Shown: positions 19,320 to 28,623 of the stretch, in pieces
How positions within the stretch are numbered: the stretch's first letter is position 1
Layout: every line of letters begins with the position of its first letter
Position numbers and translations under genes: made by a program
Assembly: GCF_009764265.1 (NCBI RefSeq)
Contig: NZ_RWIR01000045.1
Span: 1 to 64,000, forward strand
Length of the DNA stretch: 64,000 nucleotides
Reading direction: 5' to 3'
Origin: Pseudomonas sp. PB101
Lineage (GTDB): Bacteria > Pseudomonadota > Gammaproteobacteria > Pseudomonadales > Pseudomonadaceae
Notes under the pieces: model-generated
The model's input: the letters and a program-made list of their open reading frames with translations, nothing else
What the model was told of the DNA's origin: nothing
Database searches by the model: none

Positions 19320-19754
19320 ATGCCGTTAACCGATCAACACCGCTTTGGCATGCAATTGGCCCAGATGTCCCGTGGCTGGCGCGCCGAACTGGATCGCCGA
19401 CTGGCGGGCCTGGGCTTGTCCCAGGCACGCTGGCTGGTGCTGCTGCACCTCGCGCGTTTCGAAGAAGCCCCCACCCAGCGTGAGCTGGCACAAAGCGTCG
19501 GCGTCGAAGGCCCGACCCTGGCCCGTTTGCTCGACAGCCTGGAAAGCCAGGGTCTGGTGCAACGCCAGGCCGTGCTGGAGGACCGTCGGGCGAAGAAAAT
19601 CGTGCTCTGCGCGCCGGCCCGCCCCCTGATCGAACAAATTGAAACCATTGCCACGCAACTGCGCCACGAACTGTTCGAAGGCGTCGATGAGGCGGACTTG
19701 AAGGTGTGCATGCGGGTCCACGGGCATATCCTGGGCAACCTTGAAAAATCCTGA
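19320..19754 (+). CDS. MarR/SlyA-family transcriptional regulator
   Basis: This 144-residue protein has the winged-helix pattern of the MarR family. The recognition region is QRELAQSVGVEGPTLARLLD at about residues 54-73, followed by the wing with DRRAKKIVL. It probably acts as a dimeric repressor responding to small aromatic molecules or stress. There is no strong ribosome site, but the ATG at 19320 matches the usual N-terminal length. It lies alone between recQ and a FimV-like gene, so its targets are not evident apart from possible autoregulation. Confidence 0.9.
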   Translation: MPLTDQHRFGMQLAQMSRGWRAELDRRLAGLGLSQARWLVLLHLARFEEAPTQRELAQSVGVEGPTLARLLDSLESQGLVQRQAVLEDRRAKKIVLCAPARPLIEQIETIATQLRHELFEGVDEADLKVCMRVHGHILGNLEKS

Positions 19755-19881
19755 GGCATAACCGACCGCCAGGCTTTTGAGCCAGCGCATTGAGCAGACT
19801 ATAAGAACTACTCGGCAATATCGTGTTCGTAACGGACGTACGAACCTGTTCGGGTAGTTTTTGCAGATCTCAAGGATGCTC

Positions 19882-21072
19882 ATGCTCAAGTGTTGGCGAT
19901 TGGTTTTACGCATTGGTTCTCTGGGGTTGCTGGCCGGGGTCGCGGTCACTTACTCGGCATGGACACTGGCGCTGGGCCTGGGGGAAATCACCCTGCATTC
20001 GGCGCTGAACCAGCCGTTGCGTGCCGATATCGCCCTGGTGGATGCGGCCGGCCTGGAGGAGAGCGAGCTGTCGGTGAGCCTGGCAACGGCAGACGAGTTC
20101 AGCCGCGCCGGGGTCGACCGGGTGTATTTCCTCGACAACCTGAAGTTCACCCCGGTCCTGCGCGGCAATCGCCGCCTGATCCAGGTGACTTCCAGCAAAC
20201 CGGTCAGCGAACCCTTTCTGAATTTCCTCGTGCAACTCGACCAGCCCAACGGTCGGTTACTGCGCGAGTACACGGTGCTGATCGATCCGCCGGGTTCGCC
20301 TGGGGTTGTTCCTGCCACTGATGAAGTCGTTTCGATTTCGCCTGCGTCCGCATTTCCCAGTGTTCAACCGGTCGCAGCGCCGTCACCCGTGGCCAGGACG
20401 ACGCCGGAGGCCGACGTCCTCCCGGTCGACCCCGCTGACGAGCAACTGGCTGACAGCGCCCTGCAAACCACTGTCGATGAGCTCAACGCGAAGCTTCAGG
20501 GCCAGGAAGTGCTGATCGCCGAGCAGAAGCAGCGGTTGGCCGAGCTGCAGACCCAGCTGGCGGAACTCAAGAAGGTCAAGGCGCAACCGATGGCTTCCGA
20601 TACCGCGGCGCGAGCCTCCGCAAAGGTTGAAAGCCCCGGGATTGGCTGGCTGCAGATTACCGGCGTGTCGGCGCTGATGGTGTTGCTGGCGCTGCTCTGG
20701 TTTGTTCGTCGTCGGCGCCGGGAACATCAGGCCATAACGTCAGAGGATGGGCCTTCGCCGCATGAACCGTTGCCGGAGATTTTTACCGAGCCAGTGAAGT
20801 GGCCGACCGTCATGCCGCCGTCCCCTGCGTCGTGCGACGAGGTACCAGCCAGCGAAGGGTCTGAGCCGGTCGCAGCGGGTGTGGCGATAGCCGCTGAAAC
20901 CGCGATTGACGATGGCTACCGGCTCAACCTGGATGAGCTGTCCATTGCGTCGAACTGGGAGGTGATCAGCCCAGACGATAACAGCCAGCCGGCTGCCCTG
21001 ACCGTGCCTGCGTTCGCGTTGGAGGAACTACCTGCTCCAGCGACTCGGCAGCAGTCGGTCGGGCTATCATAG
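19882..21072 (+). CDS. FimV N-terminal-domain membrane protein
   Basis: This 396-residue protein begins with a signal or membrane segment and a FimV N-terminal domain (IALVDAAGLEESEL and VTSSKPVSEPFLNFLV motifs, ~25-145). A Pro/Ala linker, a coiled coil rich in Gln and Glu (~205-235), one membrane helix (~258-275, before RRRRRE) and a short acidic cytoplasmic tail follow. Full-length FimV is much longer and carries TPR motifs, which are absent here. It is therefore a short FimV-like paralogue, perhaps organising a polar or envelope complex. The ATG at 19882 is chosen for its AGGA site; TTG at 19861 is also in frame. Confidence 0.8.
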   Translation: MLKCWRLVLRIGSLGLLAGVAVTYSAWTLALGLGEITLHSALNQPLRADIALVDAAGLEESELSVSLATADEFSRAGVDRVYFLDNLKFTPVLRGNRRLIQVTSSKPVSEPFLNFLVQLDQPNGRLLREYTVLIDPPGSPGVVPATDEVVSISPASAFPSVQPVAAPSPVARTTPEADVLPVDPADEQLADSALQTTVDELNAKLQGQEVLIAEQKQRLAELQTQLAELKKVKAQPMASDTAARASAKVESPGIGWLQITGVSALMVLLALLWFVRRRRREHQAITSEDGPSPHEPLPEIFTEPVKWPTVMPPSPASCDEVPASEGSEPVAAGVAIAAETAIDDGYRLNLDELSIASNWEVISPDDNSQPAALTVPAFALEELPAPATRQQSVGLS

Positions 21073-21105
21073 CGGCGTCGTCAAACTCTGGAGCCTTGTC
21101 CCATC

Positions 21106-21393
21106 ATGACCGCTGCCAAACCCGAAATCGTCATCACCTATTGCACGCAATGCCAATGGCTGTTGCGTGCGGCCTGGCTGGCCCAGGAACTGCTCAGCAC
21201 CTTTGGTGATGACCTGGGCAAAGTCTCCCTGGTGCCGGGCACCGGCGGGGTCTTTCATGTGTTCTGTGACGCTGTGCAGATCTGGGAGCGCAAGGCGGAC
21301 GGTGGCTTCCCCGAGGCCAAGGTGCTCAAGCAACGGGTCCGCGACCAGATCGATCCGGACCGAGACCTGGGACACAACGACCGCACTCAGTGA
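21106..21393 (+). CDS. SelT/SelW/SelH (Rdx) family thioredoxin-like protein
   Basis: This 95-residue protein has the Rdx-family fold signature: a beta strand leading into CTQC (Cys13, Cys16), then WLLRAAWLAQELL, and the GTGGVF motif later. Members are selenoprotein-W-like thiol redox proteins; here the usual selenocysteine position is Cys. The exact role is unknown. It overlaps the convergent EamA transporter gene by 7 bp. Confidence 0.9.
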   Translation: MTAAKPEIVITYCTQCQWLLRAAWLAQELLSTFGDDLGKVSLVPGTGGVFHVFCDAVQIWERKADGGFPEAKVLKQRVRDQIDPDRDLGHNDRTQ

Positions 21394-22280
21394 GACGCGG
21401 CCTCGGCGGCAACGGCTTGCTTGCTGGAGCCACTTGAGAACCGGCTGGACACCACAATCGCCACAATGATCAGCGCGCCTCCGAGCAACATGCGCAGGGT
21501 CGGGTTTTCGTTGAACAGCAGCCACGCGACGGTGATGCCGTAGACCGGCTCCAGGGCGAATACCACGGCGGCGGTGCGTGCCTTGATCACCGCGAGGCTG
21601 GCGACGAACAGGCTGTGGGCGACACCGGTACAGAACACGCCGAGCAGGCCGATCCACAGCCAGTCGATGGCGCGCACTTCGCTCAACTGAGGCGCCGCCA
21701 CCGGCAGCAGGCACAGGGCAACCACCACGTTCTGGCACAACGCTGCCTGCACGGGCGGAACGCGTCCGGAGCTGGCACGGTTGGTCAGCGACAGCAGGGC
21801 GAACAGCAACCCGGAAGCCACGGCCCACAACAGGCCGGTGGTGGCGCCGCTGGCCAGATCGAAGTCAGGCGTGACCAGCACCAGCCCGACACTCACCAGC
21901 AGCACCAGCACGATTTCATTGGCGCGAATGCGCTCGCGGAAGATCAGCCCTTCGAGGATCACGGTAAAGGCCGGGAAGCTGGCGAAGCCGAGCGTCGCAA
22001 TCGCCACGCCTGCGACTTTCACCGCAATGAAGAAGCTCACCCAGTGCCCGGCTAGCAACAAGCCGCTGAGCAGCAGCCGACGCCAGTCCACGGCCTCGAG
22101 TTTTTGCCAGCGCGTCTGGCTGGCGAACCGTGCAAAAAAACCCAGCGCGAGCACGGCAAAAGCGGCGCGGCCGAACACGATGACCGCCGGTGACGCGGCA
22201 GCCAGTTTGCCGAACACGCCGGTCAGGCCGAACATCAGTGCGCCTATATGCAAGGCGCCAAGGGCGGTACGGGGAGTCAT
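21387..22280 (-). CDS. EamA/DMT-family exporter (RhaT-like)
   Basis: This 297-residue inner-membrane protein has about ten hydrophobic helices arranged as two EamA repeats, for example GALMFGLTGVFGKLAAASP at the N-terminus and ALEPVYGITVAWLLFNE in the second half. DMT transporters export metabolites or amino acids; the substrate cannot be read from sequence. The ATG at 22280 is chosen because upstream in-frame sequence is part of the divergent AraC region. The AraC regulator immediately upstream on the same strand may control it. Confidence 0.88.
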   Translation of the reverse strand: MTPRTALGALHIGALMFGLTGVFGKLAAASPAVIVFGRAAFAVLALGFFARFASQTRWQKLEAVDWRRLLLSGLLLAGHWVSFFIAVKVAGVAIATLGFASFPAFTVILEGLIFRERIRANEIVLVLLVSVGLVLVTPDFDLASGATTGLLWAVASGLLFALLSLTNRASSGRVPPVQAALCQNVVVALCLLPVAAPQLSEVRAIDWLWIGLLGVFCTGVAHSLFVASLAVIKARTAAVVFALEPVYGITVAWLLFNENPTLRMLLGGALIIVAIVVSSRFSSGSSKQAVAAEAASH

Positions 22281-22351
22281 TGCAATCCTTAACGACAAAC
22301 GAACAGAGGCATCATTGAAGCGCGTAACCGCCCGGCAAGTCTGTCGGCAGA

Positions 22352-23116
22352 CTAGCGTTTTTTGTCGCCAGTCTCGCGCCGCAGTTTGCTGGGCGATGCC
22401 CCGAACTCGCGCAGCACCGCCGCCGCGAACGCACTCTGGGAGCTGTAGCCGACGCGGCTGGCAATCTCGCCGATGGCCAGCGCCGAGTTGCGCAGCAAGC
22501 CCACCGCGATGTGCAAGCGTCGGCTGCGGATGTAGTCCATCGGCGTCTGCCCGCACTCGGCCACGAACCGCGCATGCAAACGGGCGCTGGAAAGGCCGGC
22601 CACCCGGGCCAGGTCGGCCACTTGCAGCGGGTAGGCCGCGTACTGATCGATGTGTGAGTTCAGCGCAGCGTAGGGCAGGCGCCGACCGCCGACGGCGTCG
22701 GGCCTGGCGTTGTTCAGACTGGCCAGCAACAGCACCGCGCCTTGCTGGGCGATCAGCGGGTCATCGACCGGACTGTTCGCCAGCCAACTGACGAGTTGGC
22801 TTTGTCCCGCGTCCAACGACAGGCGGCCGGGGTTGTCGAGCAAACGTCGGCTTGGCTCGGCGTGATCGCCCAACGACTGGGCGACCCATTGTTCACTGGG
22901 CACATCCAGCACCAGGCAGCGGCTGCCATTGGGGCTGCCACACGCATGATGAGCGCCCGACGGTATCACCACGAAGCTCTGCTGGACCACCTGGCTGCCA
23001 CGGCCGTCAACCTCGAAATCCAGGGCGCCCGAAAGCCCGAACACCAGTTGCGCGTGGTCGTGGCTGTGGACGATCAGGTCGTGGCTGTATTGGCGCAGCG
23101 TGAGGATCGGTCTCAT
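22352..23116 (-). CDS. AraC-family regulator with cupin-like sensor
   Basis: This 254-residue protein has an N-terminal cupin-type sensing domain (HSHDHAQLVFGLSG, ~15-90) and a C-terminal AraC double helix-turn-helix (~150-245), with LQVADLARVAGLSSARLHAR and IGEIASRVGYSSQSAFAAA. It lies 71 bp upstream of the EamA exporter on the same strand, so it may activate that gene. The effector is unknown. Confidence 0.9.
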   Translation of the reverse strand: MRPILTLRQYSHDLIVHSHDHAQLVFGLSGALDFEVDGRGSQVVQQSFVVIPSGAHHACGSPNGSRCLVLDVPSEQWVAQSLGDHAEPSRRLLDNPGRLSLDAGQSQLVSWLANSPVDDPLIAQQGAVLLLASLNNARPDAVGGRRLPYAALNSHIDQYAAYPLQVADLARVAGLSSARLHARFVAECGQTPMDYIRSRRLHIAVGLLRNSALAIGEIASRVGYSSQSAFAAAVLREFGASPSKLRRETGDKKR

Positions 23117-23250
23117 CGCGGGTCTCCCGGTTCAGGGCGTCAGTCTACACCGAGCGGGCCTGCAAGCGCTGTCACAGGACTGACTTGGCGCTGTCATGGA
23201 CGATTAACCGGGCCGGAGCAGACTTGGCAAAACTTGCCTGAGGGTTGCCC

Positions 23251-24066
23251 ATGACCAGCGCCGAGCTCGCCAAACCCACCCGTAAGCAACGCGTACGGAC
23301 TTTATGGATTTCCGATGTGCATCTGGGCACCCGGGATTGCCAGGCTGAACACCTGTCGCGGTTTCTCAAGGGTTACCATGCGGACAGGATCTACCTGGTC
23401 GGCGACATCATCGACGGCTGGAAACTGCGCGGCGGCATGTACTGGCCGCAGGCACATACCAACGTTATCCGGCGCCTGTTGACCATGAGCAAGCGTGGCA
23501 CCGAGGTGATCTACGTCACCGGTAACCATGACGAATTCCTGCGCCGCTATTCGAAGCTGATCCTGGGCAATATCCAGCTGGTGGACGAAGCCGTGCACGT
23601 CACCGCCGACGGCCGGCACCTGCTGGTGATCCATGGCGATCAGTTCGATGTGATCACCCGCTACCATCGCTGGCTGGCCTTTCTCGGTGACTCGGCCTAC
23701 GAATTCACCCTGACCCTCAACCGCTGGCTCAATCATTGGCGCGCGCGATATGGCTATGGCTACTGGTCGCTGTCGGCCTATCTCAAGCACAAGGTGAAAA
23801 CCGCGGTCAGCTTCATCAGCGACTTTGAGGAAGCCATCGCCCATGAATGCGTCAAGCGCGAACTGCACGGGGTGGTGTGCGGGCATATTCACCATGCCGA
23901 GATTCGCAAGGTCGGCGAGGTGGACTATCTCAATTGCGGCGACTGGGTGGAGTCGTGCACGGCGCTGATCGAGCATTGGGATGGTTCGATCGAGCTGTAT
24001 CGGTTGGCGGATGCGCAGGCGCGGGAGGCGCAGTTGAAGGCGGCTAAAGTCGCAGAACTGGCTTGA
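23251..24066 (+). CDS. LpxH-like metallophosphoesterase
   Basis: This 271-residue cytoplasmic protein has all calcineurin-type phosphoesterase motifs: SDVHLG, GDIIDGW, GNHDEF, HGDQFD and GHIHHAEI, which together bind two metal ions. It resembles UDP-2,3-diacylglucosamine diphosphatase (LpxH) but belongs to a longer subgroup, and the substrate may differ from that of the lipid A enzyme. The ATG at 23251 follows GAGGG; a TTG six bases earlier is in frame. It is a single gene followed by a REP element. Confidence 0.85.
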   Translation: MTSAELAKPTRKQRVRTLWISDVHLGTRDCQAEHLSRFLKGYHADRIYLVGDIIDGWKLRGGMYWPQAHTNVIRRLLTMSKRGTEVIYVTGNHDEFLRRYSKLILGNIQLVDEAVHVTADGRHLLVIHGDQFDVITRYHRWLAFLGDSAYEFTLTLNRWLNHWRARYGYGYWSLSAYLKHKVKTAVSFISDFEEAIAHECVKRELHGVVCGHIHHAEIRKVGEVDYLNCGDWVESCTALIEHWDGSIELYRLADAQAREAQLKAAKVAELA

Positions 24067-24080
24067 TTGATTTGATTTTT

Positions 24081-24225
24081 GTGGCGAGGGGGCTTGCCCC
24101 CGTTGGGCTGCGCAGCAGCCCCAAAACCATTCACCACGGAATGCCAATAGATCGGCACTTGTAGGTTTACGGCGGCTTCGCCACCGAACGGGGCGGTGCG
24201 GCGATCCGACAAGCCCCCTCGCCAC
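24081..24225. repeat. REP/BIME element (GGCGAGGGGGCTTG class)
   Basis: GTGGCGAGGGGGCTTGCC and its inverse CAAGCCCCCTCGCCAC bracket about 145 bp that contain a smaller GGGCTGCGCAGCAGCCC hairpin. This is a typical extragenic REP pair of Pseudomonas genomes, and it fills the space between the LpxH-like and HD-domain genes. Confidence 0.85.
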
Positions 24226-24244
24226 AATGGTTCCGCCGGATCTG

Positions 24245-24835
24245 TCAGGCTGGCGAATGCTCTTGCATCGCCGCCTTGTAGATCGAATGCCTCGGGTGCG
24301 CAAACAGGCGCTCCATCATCGGCTCGAAAAAGCTCAATGGCAGCGTGTCATATTCCGGGTCAAACGCCGCCGCATCGTACCTGGCGCAGAACTCGACGGT
24401 CGCCTGGTATTGCGGATGGTCCTGGAATTGCTCGCGCAGATGCCGATCCATGCCCAGGTGATGAAAAAAGTAGTAGCCCTGAAAGATCCCGTGCTTTTCC
24501 ACCATCCACAGGTTCTCGGCGCTGACGAACGGCTTGAGGATCGCCGCTGCGATGTCCGGGTGATTGTAGGAACCCAGGGTGTCGCCGATGTCGTGGAGCA
24601 GGGCGCAGACCACGTACTCTTCGTCGCGACCATCGCGCCAGGCGCGGGTGGCGGTTTGCAGCGAGTGGGTCAGGCGATCCACCGGGAACCCGCCAAAATC
24701 ACCCTCCAGCAACTTCAGGTGCGCCACGATCCTGGTCGGCAATTGTCGTGCGTAGGCACTGAAGTCCGCGGCGATGATCGCCCAGTCTTCCTGTGTGCCG
24801 TCCTTCATGTGGGTGAAGCGGGCATTGGCATTCAT
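24245..24835 (-). CDS. HD-domain phosphohydrolase-like protein
   Basis: This 196-residue protein carries an HD-type metal-binding pattern: His in VDRLTHSLQTATRA, then LLHDIGD with the His-Asp pair, and further His residues in FFHHLGMDRHL. It resembles small HD-domain oxygenases/hydrolases such as PhnZ-type proteins, but the substrate is not evident. The ATG at 24835 is chosen over an in-frame TTG at 24841. It lies 27 bp after the Mpo1-like gene on the same strand and is probably co-transcribed with it. Confidence 0.8.
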   Translation of the reverse strand: MNANARFTHMKDGTQEDWAIIAADFSAYARQLPTRIVAHLKLLEGDFGGFPVDRLTHSLQTATRAWRDGRDEEYVVCALLHDIGDTLGSYNHPDIAAAILKPFVSAENLWMVEKHGIFQGYYFFHHLGMDRHLREQFQDHPQYQATVEFCARYDAAAFDPEYDTLPLSFFEPMMERLFAHPRHSIYKAAMQEHSPA

Positions 24836-24862
24836 GAGCAACTCTCTTGTGGCGGCTGTCGG

Positions 24863-25174
24863 CTAGAACGGAACGCGCCCCAGGACCATGTCCCGGTACA
24901 TGACAAAATCGCCGAGCAGGCTGTAGAAGGGATGTTGGAAGGTGGCCGGACGGTTCTTCTCGAAGAAGAAGTGACCGACCCAGGCAAAGCTGTAACCGGC
25001 CAGAGGCAGGGCCCACAACAGCATCCAGGCACCCCGACCAATGGTCAGCGCCAGTATCAAGATAACCAGCGTTGTGCCGATAAAGTGCAGACGGCGACAG
25101 GTACTGTTGCTGTGTTCGCTGAGGTAGTAAGGGTAGAACTCAGCGAAACTGTTGAATCGTTTGACGTTTTCCAC
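24863..25174 (-). CDS. Mpo1-like (DUF962) membrane protein
   Basis: This ~103-residue protein matches DUF962/Mpo1-like proteins: FNSFAEFYPYYLSEHSN with conserved His near the N-terminus, two membrane segments, and the HFFFEKNRPATFQHP motif. The yeast homologue Mpo1 is a 2-hydroxy fatty acid dioxygenase using iron bound by such His residues. I prefer the GTG at 25174, which starts at the family's normal N-terminus; an ATG at 25255 would add 27 residues. It lies upstream of the HD-domain gene in a likely two-gene operon. Confidence 0.78.
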   Translation of the reverse strand: MENVKRFNSFAEFYPYYLSEHSNSTCRRLHFIGTTLVILILALTIGRGAWMLLWALPLAGYSFAWVGHFFFEKNRPATFQHPFYSLLGDFVMYRDMVLGRVPF

Positions 25175-25334
25175 GACTGCGATCTCTGTGGTTATTGTTC
25201 TGACGGCAAGTTGTTCTGCGGGTAGCTTATTTGAGTCTAGAGTGATCAATGGCATCAGCCAGTGACAATAGGCGCCACTTTAGTATCCTTCGGTCAATAG
25301 CCGTCACAGGCGGCTCACCATGTAAGAAAACGCC

Positions 25335-26396
25335 ATGAGCGAACGAACGACTTCTGCAAGCTGGGCGATGGGGATTGTCAAAGCGCTGGAGATGGACGGC
25401 CTGGATTGCCGGGTTCTGTTCAAGCAGCTGGGGCTCGACTACGCGGCACTGGATGATCCGGATGCACGCTTCCCGCAAGATTCCATGACACGACTGTGGC
25501 AACGCGCCGTCGAACTGTCCGGCAACCCGGCCATCGGCCTGAACATGGGCAAGGTGGTACGGCCGGCGCAGTTCCATGTGACCGGTTATGCCTTGATGTC
25601 CAGCCGGACCCTGGCCGAAGGCTTTCAGCGTCTGGTGCGCTATCAGCGAATCATCGCCGAAAGTGCCGACCTGAGTTTCAAGCTGCTGGAAGAAGGCTAC
25701 GCGCTGATTCTGACGGTGCATGGCGACCATCTGCCACCGACCCGGCAAAGCGCCGAGGCTTCGCTGGCCTGCGCCCTGGCGCTGTGCGGCTGGTTGACCG
25801 GGCGTACGTTGCATCCGCGCAAAGTGTTGGTGCAAGGCGCCGAGCCGGTCAACCTGGAACCCTACAAACAAGCCTTCCATGCACCGCTGGTGTTCAACGC
25901 GCCTTACGATGCGCTGATTTTCGAACGCGCGGACATGGAAGCCCCACTGCCGACGGCCAACGAAGCCATGGCATTGCTGCATGACCGCTTTGCCGGCGAA
26001 TACCTGGCACGCTTTTCCGAAAGCCGCGTGACCCACAAAGCGCGGCAGGTGTTGTGTCGCCTGTTGCCCCAGGGCGAACCCAAGCGCGACGCCGTGGCGC
26101 AGACCCTGCATCTTTCCCAGCGCACCCTGCAACGGCGTTTGCAGGAAGAGGGCACGAGCTTTCAGGTGCTGCTGGACGATACCCGGCGCGAACTGGCCGA
26201 GCAGTACCTGGCGCAACCGACCATGACCTTGCTGGAGATCGCCTACCTGCTGGGGTTCGCCGACCCGAGCAACTTCTTCCGGGCTTTTCGCCGCTGGTTC
26301 GATGCCACGCCCGGCGAGTACCGGATGCGGCTGATGCAGGCTCCTGAAGCGGTCAATGACGCCAAAATGCCGGAATACAAAGCACAAACACAGTGA
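25335..26396 (+). CDS. AraC-family regulator with Arabinose_bd-type domain (OruR/ArgR-like)
   Basis: This 353-residue protein has an N-terminal arabinose-binding-type sensory domain (~20-210) and a C-terminal AraC helix-turn-helix (~240-340), with LHLSQRTLQRRLQEEGTSFQ and IAYLLGFADPSNFFRAFRRW. This architecture is common among regulators of amino acid or virulence genes in Pseudomonas. No obvious target lies downstream, because the next gene, trkH, is convergent and overlaps its 3' end by 44 bp. The effector is unknown. Confidence 0.9.
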   Translation: MSERTTSASWAMGIVKALEMDGLDCRVLFKQLGLDYAALDDPDARFPQDSMTRLWQRAVELSGNPAIGLNMGKVVRPAQFHVTGYALMSSRTLAEGFQRLVRYQRIIAESADLSFKLLEEGYALILTVHGDHLPPTRQSAEASLACALALCGWLTGRTLHPRKVLVQGAEPVNLEPYKQAFHAPLVFNAPYDALIFERADMEAPLPTANEAMALLHDRFAGEYLARFSESRVTHKARQVLCRLLPQGEPKRDAVAQTLHLSQRTLQRRLQEEGTSFQVLLDDTRRELAEQYLAQPTMTLLEIAYLLGFADPSNFFRAFRRWFDATPGEYRMRLMQAPEAVNDAKMPEYKAQTQ

Positions 26397-27807
26397 TGAT
26401 CTCCAGTCGGCCGAGCAGCATGCCGAACGACAGGATCCACTTGGCGGCATCCGGCAGGGTCGCGAAGTTGCCCGCCGGGCCGATGGTCTCGCCGAGCCCC
26501 GGGCCGACACCGGACACGGTACTGGCCGCGCCGGTGAGGGCGGTCATCCAGTCCACGCCGAGCAGCGACAGCAACAGCGCAATCACGCAGATAGTGATCG
26601 CAAAGAAGAACGAAAAGGTGAGGATCGAACGTACGATCTCTTCGTCGAGACGGTGACCGTTGTACTTCTGCTTGATGACCGCGCGCGGGTGAATCAGCTG
26701 GTTAAGGTTGGCCTTGAGCAGGATATAGGCCACCTGGAAGCGGAAAATCTTGATGCCGCCCGCGGTCGAGCCTGAGCAACCGCCGACAAACCCAAGATAG
26801 AAGAACAGCATCAGCGAGAAATTGCCCCACAGGCTGTAGTCCCCCAGCGCGAAACCGGTCGTCGTCACCACCGACGTCACGTTCAGCGCCACATGCCGCA
26901 GCGCATCCAGCCAATGCAGCTGGGTCGTCCACCAGTACCAGGTGCCGAGCACCAGCCAGGTCACCAGCAGCATGCCGAGCAAACCTTGCACCTGCTGATC
27001 CTTGATCAACGCCCGACGGTTACCACGCAACGTTGCCACATACAGGGTGAACGGCAGGGCGCCGAGAATCATGATGACGATCGCGACCCAGTGCACCGCC
27101 GGTTGCGGCCACTTGGCCAAAGACTGGTCGGAGGTGGAGAAGCCGCCGGTGGAAATCGCTGACATCGCATGGTTGATCGCATCGAACAGGCTCATCCCGG
27201 CCCACCAGAACGCCAGGCTGCCGACAATGGTAATGCCGACGTAGGCCGCCACGATCAAGCGCGCCACCATGTGCGAACGGGGCATGACTTTTTCCGAGCG
27301 GTCCGACGATTCGGTCTGGAACAGCCGCATGCCACCGATGCGCAGCAGCGGCAGGATCGCCACCGCCATGCCGATAAAGCCGATGCCGCCGATCCAGTGC
27401 AGCAACGAGCGCCACATCAGGATGCCGGGGGACATGGTGTCCAGGCCGTTGAGCACGGTGGCGCCGGTGGCGGTGATGCCGGACATGCTTTCGAAGAATG
27501 AATCGGTGTAGCTGATGTGCTGGGTCAGCAGGAACGGCAATGCGGCGAAGATGCACACCACCAGCCAACTGCTGACTGTCAGCAGGTACATGTCCCGGGG
27601 GCGCAGGTGGATGTGCTCGGGGCGGCCCGGAATCACCAGCGCCAGCCCGGCGACAAAGGTGATCATGCTGGCCCAGAGGAACGACGGCAGATCGCTGGTG
27701 CGCTCGAAAATGACCAGCGTGGCCATGGGCACGACCATGGAGATCGCCAGCGTGATCAGGAAGATGCCGATGATGAAACCAATGATCCGTAAGGTCGGCA
27801 ACGCCAT
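26353..27807 (-). CDS. trkH: TrkH-type potassium uptake protein
   Basis: This 484-residue polytopic inner-membrane protein is the K+-translocating subunit of the Trk system. The four pore loops are visible: SGITATGATVL, AISTGGFSTSD, SVVTTTGFALGD and STVSGVGPGLG, with GGCSGSTAGGIK before the third repeat's end. It would work with cytoplasmic TrkA, which is not in the window. The 3' end overlaps the convergent AraC-family gene by 44 bp. Confidence 0.94.
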   Translation of the reverse strand: MALPTLRIIGFIIGIFLITLAISMVVPMATLVIFERTSDLPSFLWASMITFVAGLALVIPGRPEHIHLRPRDMYLLTVSSWLVVCIFAALPFLLTQHISYTDSFFESMSGITATGATVLNGLDTMSPGILMWRSLLHWIGGIGFIGMAVAILPLLRIGGMRLFQTESSDRSEKVMPRSHMVARLIVAAYVGITIVGSLAFWWAGMSLFDAINHAMSAISTGGFSTSDQSLAKWPQPAVHWVAIVIMILGALPFTLYVATLRGNRRALIKDQQVQGLLGMLLVTWLVLGTWYWWTTQLHWLDALRHVALNVTSVVTTTGFALGDYSLWGNFSLMLFFYLGFVGGCSGSTAGGIKIFRFQVAYILLKANLNQLIHPRAVIKQKYNGHRLDEEIVRSILTFSFFFAITICVIALLLSLLGVDWMTALTGAASTVSGVGPGLGETIGPAGNFATLPDAAKWILSFGMLLGRLEIITVFVLCIPAFWRH

Positions 27808-27928
27808 GAGGTCCGCTCGGCTGATAGGGGAAAGGGCGCCATTCTACCCGTGAGACAGGGCATGTAAACCGGCACCGCTGCGACAGTTACAGCTAGAATA
27901 GCCGCACTCATTTTTCAGGAGGTGGCCG

Positions 27929-28495
27929 ATGCAGGCTCTCGACGTTTTGCTCAACCGTGTTTCCGTTCCCCGACTTGTTGAACCTGCACCCACCGCCGAG
28001 CAGCGCGAGGTGTTGTTCGGCGCCGCCATGCGCGCCCCGGATCACGGTCACTTGCAGCCTTGGCGCTTCCTGACGGTGGAAGGCGCGGCGCGTGAGCAAA
28101 TGGGCGAGTTGCTGGCTGAAGCGGCAAAGCTTGCGGACATTGAAGTCAATGAAGCGGCCATCGACAAGGCGCGCAATGGTCCGCTGCGGGCGCCGTTGGT
28201 GGTGGTGGTGATCGCCCGCGTGCAGGAGCACTTCAAGTATCCCAAGTCCGAGCAACTGCTGGCGGCGGGCTGCGCGGCCCACGGGATTTTGCTCGCGGCC
28301 TATGCCCAGGGCATTGGTGCGGTGTGGCGTACCGGCGACCTGGCTTACTCGGCGCATGTGGCCAAGGGGTTGGGCCTGGCGGAAGGGGAGGAGGTGATTG
28401 CCTTCCTGTATCTGGGCACGCCGCAAAAAGAACCGCGAGTGGCCGAGAAAGTCGACCTCGCCGAATTCGTCAGCGCCTGGCCAGGCAAGGCCTGA
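27929..28495 (+). CDS. Nitroreductase family protein (YdjA-like)
   Basis: This 188-residue FMN-dependent oxidoreductase shows the small nitroreductase pattern: RAPDHGHLQPWRF binds the flavin phosphate, with AAGCAAHGILLAAYAQGIG and WRTGDLA later. Length and motifs match the YdjA subfamily. AGGAGGTGG just upstream of the ATG is a strong ribosome site. It is divergent from trkH. The physiological substrate is unknown. Confidence 0.9.
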   Translation: MQALDVLLNRVSVPRLVEPAPTAEQREVLFGAAMRAPDHGHLQPWRFLTVEGAAREQMGELLAEAAKLADIEVNEAAIDKARNGPLRAPLVVVVIARVQEHFKYPKSEQLLAAGCAAHGILLAAYAQGIGAVWRTGDLAYSAHVAKGLGLAEGEEVIAFLYLGTPQKEPRVAEKVDLAEFVSAWPGKA

Positions 28496-28507
28496 CACCG
28501 CAAAACC

Positions 28508-28598
28508 TGTGGGAGCGAGCCTGCTCGCGATAGCGGCCGGTCAGTCAATTTGATTGTTGAGTGTGCCGCCGTCATCGCGAGCAAGCTCGCTCCCACAG
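28508..28598. repeat. REP pair (GAGCGAGCxTGCTCGCG class)
   Basis: GTGGGAGCGAGCCTGCTCGC and, inverted, GCGAGCAAGCTCGCTCCCAC flank about 45 bp. It fills the convergent interval between the nitroreductase and histidine kinase genes. Confidence 0.88.
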
Positions 28599-28623
28599 TA
28601 GAGCTGTGTAGTTCAAACCAGGA

